Part shown: piece after piece, positions 58,472 to 64,000 of the stretch
How the letters are laid out: every line of letters begins with the position of its first letter
How positions within the stretch are numbered: position 1 is the first letter of the stretch
Source of the DNA: Megalonaias nervosa
Taxonomy: Eukaryota; Mollusca; Bivalvia; Unionida; Unionidae
Length of the DNA: 64,000 bases
Direction: 5' to 3'
NCBI GenBank assembly: GCA_016617855.1
Contig: JAECUM010028837.1
Span: 26,909 to 90,908, forward strand
Notes under the pieces: generated by a model
Told to the model about the DNA's origin: nothing
The model's input: the letters and a program-made list of their open reading frames with translations, nothing else
Databases searched by the model: none
Made by a program: the position numbers and the translations under genes

Positions 58472-59483
58472 CAAGCGGGAGACAAAAGAAGAATGGAAAC
58501 CAGCAGAGGATGAACACCCCAACAACAATCCCAAGAGTCTTTGCGGCTTTTTTCTCCTTCTTGAATTTGGCAATTTTTTCAGCCACACTTTGTCGTGTCC
58601 TAGATCTGGACCCAGCGGATTTGTCTTTGGAGTTGTCACTATTGTACTGAGGCACACCTGATGTCTTACTTGTACGGTTGTCTTTGGAGTTGTCACTATT
58701 GTACTGAGGCACACATGATGTCTTACTTGTACGGCCCGTATGTATTCTTAACGCTACCCCGTTTACAAGTTTATCGGTATCGGTATCGCTTCCACGATTC
58801 AAATATCTGGAATGTCGCGAAGCTTCCCTGTATATTCGTATGTAGACAATGATAATGATGAGCATGGGTATGTAAAAAGATCCAGAGACAGAAAATATCA
58901 CATATCCAATCTGCTGAGTTACTGTGCATTTTCTTGGGTCCGGGCCTTTAGACTCACGCCATCCAATCAGTGGAGCTATAGATATGACCATGGACAGAAT
59001 CCAAACTAGAATTATGATACACAGAGCTCTTTTCTCATTGATGATACTGGAATGCTGAAGTGGCCGTGTGACCCCTATATACCTATCTATACTTATCACA
59101 CACAGAGTCATAATAGAAGCGGTACACCACAAAACATCAGCAGCTGCCCACAAATCGCATATTATGTATCCGAACGGCCAGTAATGCAAAGTCTCCAATG
59201 TTGCAGAGAAAGGAAGAACGGTAGTACCAAGAAACAAATCAGCAAAGGCCAAATTAACAATAAAATAATTTGTAGTGCTTCGTAAATGAGAATTTAAAAA
59301 CACTGCTAAAAGTACAAGAGTATTTCCCAATATTGTGATCAAAATAATAATACCTAAAGCAAGACTGGTAGCTATCGTCTCCGCTAAGTTAAATTCTTTT
59401 CCATTCTCCTTTCCTCCAAGGAAGCTTGTCTCCGTCCCATTAAATGAATAATTAGAAATCCACTCATCTGGAACTGTGTCCAT
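58472..59483 (-). CDS. Alpha1-adrenergic/octopamine-type G protein-coupled receptor, first coding exon
   Basis: Class A biogenic amine receptor in the plasma membrane. The ATG at 59481-59483 opens 337 codons: N-glycosylation sites N11 and N15; TM1 with N54; TM2 D82; C109 and C186 for the extracellular disulfide; TM3 amine-binding D116; DRY 133-135; TM4 W161; TM5 with S198 and S202 for catechol or phenol hydroxyls; TM6 FILCWFPFFF at 324-333. The YWPFGY and KAAKTLGIVVGVFILCWFPF forms point to the alpha1-type branch, which in invertebrates includes octopamine and true adrenergic receptors. Coding stops at CTTG|GTATGT (58471/58472), a splice donor at the end of TM6, where vertebrate alpha1 genes also have an intron. 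TM7 and the tail are not in reach. ICL3 holds a 19-residue tandem duplication (251-269, 270-288). Confidence 0.88.
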
Positions 59484-59518
59484 TACGATTTAAGTTTTTG
59501 GACGATCTAAGTCGGCGC

Positions 59519-59530
59519 TTTTTATATATA
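59519..59530 (-). promoter_or_regulatory. TATA box of the receptor gene
   Basis: Minus-strand TATATATAAAAAG, 36 bp before the ATG. This leaves a 5' UTR of only a few nucleotides if used, so an upstream exon or start remains possible. Confidence 0.45.
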
Positions 59531-59539
59531 ATTATGGAG

Positions 59540-60696
59540 TCTCTTGAAAAAGTGTACGAGAGTTATTTAAACGCTGTTTTTCTACTGGCTAGGAAATATC
59601 GATAGATTTACATTGAATTAAAAGCAGCACATCTCTCCTTATCGTCCAACTTCTGCAATAACATTGACTGGAGCGTTTATAGGACTTGATCGCCTACACT
59701 AAATTGCTTGCAGCCTGCCACAGACCGTATGAATCTTCATTGATTGGGAGACGCGAGAAGATTGGTATAGCTCTGTTAATAGAATCGCTCATGTTATATC
59801 TTCCTCATTCCATCCTGTAAATAATGGAGCTAGCTGTGGAAACATGTCGTATTGACAGTACACCTGTATCACATAGTCATACGTCTTATCTGATATTAGA
59901 ATTTTAAATCATATTACTGAAAATTTTATTATCCAGGATGAACTCTTAGAGGAGAGCGCATGGGCTTTTACAATATCCACGACGAATTTTTGTCTTCTTT
60001 TCTCTTTGCCATCTTCTTAATTTTACCTTGGAAGACTCATAAAGGAAGACTCATGAAGGAAGAAATACAAAAGAATTTGATTGGAATACAGAATAGTATG
60101 CTATCACACAGAGAAATTTAGACTTTACATCCAACCTGACAGCTTTTTTCTTGCAAGGAATTTAAATTTAACTCATGTTTGAAATGCAGTAGAATCAAAG
60201 AATTTTCATGATGCATTCAGAACCTTTTAATTTCATGGAACATTCGTGACATTTGATTATGTTCTTTTTCCAAAACTTATCTGTTTGAATATTTTTGCAT
60301 TCTTATCTTTACATAGTCGTTTTTATCAAGCATAATATTTCTTCTCGTCCTTGGTCAGCTGAATGGTGTATCCTTTAAGACTGTTCACACCTTAGCTTCA
60401 TCAATCAAGTAGAGCGAGAATTTTAAATAAATGGGTTTAAGTTACTTTTTGACAAATTCTGCTTTCCTTTTGGTATATATTGCCATTTAGATATATAAAG
60501 TCTGGTATGGTACATACATTTTGATCATTATGCAAGAAATATTCGCGATATCTAAGGCTCGTGAGGGTATTTCAGTAAAAGCAAAATATGTTCATTTTCA
60601 AACATTAAGCATACACACGTCATCTCAAAGTATTAGTTGCTAATATATGAAAGGGAACAGTACGCAAGGCAATCAGGATATCGTGCACATCAATTG

Positions 60697-60793
<97 letters not shown>

Positions 60794-61695
60794 CAAATCA
60801 TATGAGGAATAACAGACCTTTCAAGTGCACTGGATCCAGCATGGTGTGTGTGTGTGTGTGTATATATACATATAGTTGGAAATAGGACTTACGGTTTGTG
60901 AATATAATCCAAAATTTAATCCTAAGATTGAAAAACACAAGTCCTATCACTAAATAGTTCTAATAGAATCCAGGTTCGAATCTCGACGACGTTCTAATAT
61001 GGAAGGCGATGACGTCAGATGTGTTCGTTGTGCAAATGGCAACAATTCCTCACTTGAATCATAGTTTATGTTTCCGAATAATTCCAGAATAAATTTCCAC
61101 TGAATTTCTTTCTCCCAGTATTTTATTTTAAAAAAATACACTCGTTTGGTTTTCTAGAGAATAAATTATTAAATTCCAAAAACAAATGAACTTCAAAAAC
61201 AATCTGGTTTCAACAATTGAAACCTCTCCAGCCCTCGAGGTTTTAAAAATACAACTAACTGAAAAGCTCCCAGAAAGGGTATTAAATCCAACTAAAATAT
61301 CATCCAGTTCTCGCGGGATAGGTCACGTGGTCTCTTAACAATTGAACAACGCAATAGGAAAAATTAAATTTGTCACGTAGCACTATCTAAGAACCACTCT
61401 CTCTCTCTCTCTCTCTCTGTGAAATAAATTTAAAAATAAAACATTGTTTATTCAGACTAGGCTGAAATGACCCTGGCAATAGCCAATCGTTTTCGCGTGT
61501 GTTTATACCACCGCGCACCAGGGTGAACTAAAAATAACGCTAATGTAACATCTTTTACATTTTAGCTAAACAGAATTACTGAAAGAAAATATCGAATCCC
61601 GTGATAATAATCATTACAATAAAATGCAATGAAACAAAAATAAAATAAAAAAGAATTTTAAAACTAACACACAAACAATTTAATTACATATACGT

Positions 61696-61773
<78 letters not shown>

Positions 61774-62711
61774 CACTTGCATCTGGAGAACAAGCTTAAT
61801 TTAAAAACCATCAGTCCAGATACAAAATTAGCTTTATAATTAATGCTTGATCTTGTACATGCTACGTTACTCAAAACTTCTATGGTCGACACGCGACACT
61901 TGTTCCGATATTGTATAGATATAAAAGAGGCTGACCACAGCTACATATACGTCCGCATTGTACGGACCTTTTTGCCATAGCTACATATATATGGAAAAAT
62001 TCTAAAAATGTGCGAATGTTTGTCATGAATCATAATGTACATTACGACAATTATCACCTCTTTTCATTCATTGCATTTACGCCGAAACGATCTGTTCAAA
62101 CTGAGGTTGGCACATGGAAATATGGCAAGCTTGGAGATCAATTACAAAACGACATAAAATCTGATGCGCTCTGTTTTCACATGTGCTTTTGTCATTTGTT
62201 TTGAACATATTTTGCTGTCGTTTTATTAAACAATATGATACTGGATATGCATTAACTAACTCTTTAGGTCCTTTCCAAGAACATTAAATATCTCTTCAAA
62301 GAGACATGTAATAATTCAAAGGAAAACAAAAGACACATGTACGTCCATAATTAAGTAATCAAGAACTAACGAGAGAGAGAGAGAGAGAGAGAGTCAAATT
62401 AACATTGATACAACGTATCAATCAAAACCTTCAGAAACTTCGTCTTTTTCACGTAAACAAGTACTGCTTCCACCATTAAAGTAATATCGAAAACCTTATC
62501 GCCCATAAAGACTAACTCGAGGAACCTTCTCTGCAACATCTGGTTTTATAAATGTACCTTCAAGATGCATTGGCTGATTGCGTCATTCGCTAAAGGTTCT
62601 TGTTATTATGCTTATATCGACAGATCATTGTGTTTTTCTTTGGTTGCATGGCATTCCATCCACTTCAAAAATCCTTTCATGGAGACGTTGGTGCTAAGGC
62701 ACTTCAGCATT

Positions 62712-62776
<65 letters not shown>

Positions 62777-62780
62777 TATA

Positions 62781-62851
<71 letters not shown>

Positions 62852-63289
62852 TTTTCAAAAATATAATCATTTCATTTGATATCATTCATTTCATATGAAC
62901 TTAAGTTCCTTTAGTAAGTCATGCATATAAAATGTAAATAATATGATCCCTCATGCTCATTTGGCATGCTAACAAGATGGCGACCTCTTGTACTTTCACT
63001 ACTCTACTTTCGCTCGTTACACTGCTGTACATAAATATACAGAAAAACATTACCACATTAAAAAACATACGTTTCTCGGTAGAATCACAGAATTAAGAAA
63101 AACTTAATATGTACCAATCCTAAAACTCTTTTATTTTTAATAAAGTGAAAATATATATTCAGATATAATTGTTATTTGCCAGGAGTTAAAAAGTTAGAAG
63201 TCTCTGAATTAACCATACAAATATTCCAGAGGTGTTCTTTTTTTTTTCTTTGTAAATGTACACACATTATTAAAACAGAAAGCCACTTC
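59540..63289. other. Gene-free stretch upstream of the receptor, rich in microsatellites
   Basis: (AT)n at 60703-60746 joined to (GA)n at 60747-60791; (GT)n at 60843-60861; (CT)n at 61399-61419; (AT)n at 61700-61770; (GA)n at 62371-62392; (AT)n at 62711-62848. Open frames over these are artefacts. No exon or RNA gene recognised. Confidence 0.6.
60882..60947. repeat. 66-bp repeat with inverted ends, copy 2
   Basis: ATAGGACTT ... AAGTCCTAT: 9-bp perfect inverted ends. The interior is shared with 50827-50892, inside Gmr1-like element 2. Confidence 0.7.
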
Positions 63290-63640
63290 TCAATATCTGT
63301 GACGAAAGCTGCACATAACATGTACACAGCAATAAAGTATTCTGAACATCAGTGACGAAAGCTTCACGTAACATGTACACAACCATACAGTATTCTGAAC
63401 ATCAGTGACGAAAGCTGCACATAACATGTACACAGCAATAAGGTATTCAGATCATAAGTAACAAAAGCTCCACATAACATGTCATACGGTAATACAGTAT
63501 TCTGAACATCAGTGACGAAAGCTCCACATAACATGTTCACAGCAATACAATATTCTGATCAGTGAAGAAAGCTTGACATAACATGTTATACCATAATACA
63601 GTATTCTGAACATAGTGACGAAAGCTCCACATAGCATGTT
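63290..63640. repeat. ~53-60-bp minisatellite, about 6-7 copies
   Basis: Units with GTGACGAAAGCT(G/C)CACATAA, CATGTACACAGCAATA and GTATTCTGAACATCA. Confidence 0.9.
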
Positions 63641-64000
63641 ACATGGTAGTACGGTATTTAATGTCTTAACAGTGTTACGAACGCAATTGTTCACTGAGTC
63701 GCATTGCTATCACATGCAGATTAGCTGACTCTGTTCTGGAGCAGCAGAGGGGGTGGACCCTACAACTTTTTAGAGACCTTATTTTTGAAATTAAAGGGTT
63801 CCTACAAGGGCTGAAAAAAAAGTTTTTGCCTTAATAATGAAAACTTCTCTAATTGATCAGATTTTTTCACAATCTGGTCACATACGTTTGTCGTCCACCC
63901 TCCCTGCTGCTATGGTTTTTATCCAAAAATTATATCAAGTCCGTTACGATATCTTGACCTTGGATCATGTAAATTTATTGTTACAAAACCAAAGGGAGCA
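63641..64000. other. Right edge, nothing recognised
   Basis: Unique-looking AT-rich sequence without a supported feature. Confidence 0.4.

Noticed and set aside
62565..62885. Ile-Tyr repeat proteins
   Set aside because: Translations of (AT)n.

Overview
This is animal nuclear DNA: AT-rich, gene-poor, crowded with retrotransposon remnants, tRNA-derived SINEs, microsatellites and minisatellites, with one clear host exon, an amine GPCR whose coding sequence stops at a splice donor. The GPCR type, CR1/jockey-like and Tx1/L1-like LINEs, a Gmr1-like Ty3/gypsy family, the SINEs and a Polinton suggest a marine invertebrate. A bivalve mollusc is my best guess; this is inference, not proof.

Layout. 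1-3480: a decayed Gmr1-like LTR retrotransposon (integrase before reverse transcriptase). 3790-5760: a dead non-LTR element. 5850-20545: no recognisable host gene; tandem arrays, two LTRs of one family in opposite orientations (7251-8016 and 11218-11930), a Gmr1-family LTR, four SINE copies and a LINE endonuclease scrap. 20715-27352: a 33-bp minisatellite split by a 5.1-kb Tx1/L1-like LINE. 27480-31140: pieces of a second LINE of this type. 32593-45220: a complete Maverick/Polinton insertion with ~290-bp inverted repeats and a perfect 6-bp target duplication. 46077-52320: a SINE, an L1-type ORF1 scrap and a second, longer Gmr1-like element. 52696-53140: a fragment resembling a viral-type family-B DNA polymerase. 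54470-58020: three minisatellites. 58472-59483: first exon of an alpha1-adrenergic/octopamine-type receptor on the minus strand. 59540-64000: microsatellites and one more minisatellite.

The Polinton is the centre of interest. It carries broken genes for a protein-primed DNA polymerase, a BIR (IAP-type) protein, an adenain-like protease and an internally deleted major capsid protein, plus small unassigned genes. At its left end is an array of related coiled-coil genes sharing one promoter design; at its right end an outward-facing zinc-knuckle gene. Downstream of these terminal genes, and only there as far as I can see, lie five 16-nt hairpins of the form seen at the 3' ends of replication-dependent histone mRNAs (6-bp stem, 4-nt loop, two of them with the exact TTTC loop plus canonical flanks), each followed at 11-15 nt by a purine-rich GAAAA(G) block like a U7-binding element. 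Two of the five sit inside the inverted repeats. The protease/capsid block and the small membrane-protein block instead end in AATAAA. This suggests that the element borrows host histone-type 3' processing for one class of its transcripts. I know of no description of this.

A second notable case is the 45-bp minisatellite at 51882-52286. It is an in-frame, nine-fold amplification of the retroelement's own RNase H motif; the sister copy at about 2500-2560 has one unit.
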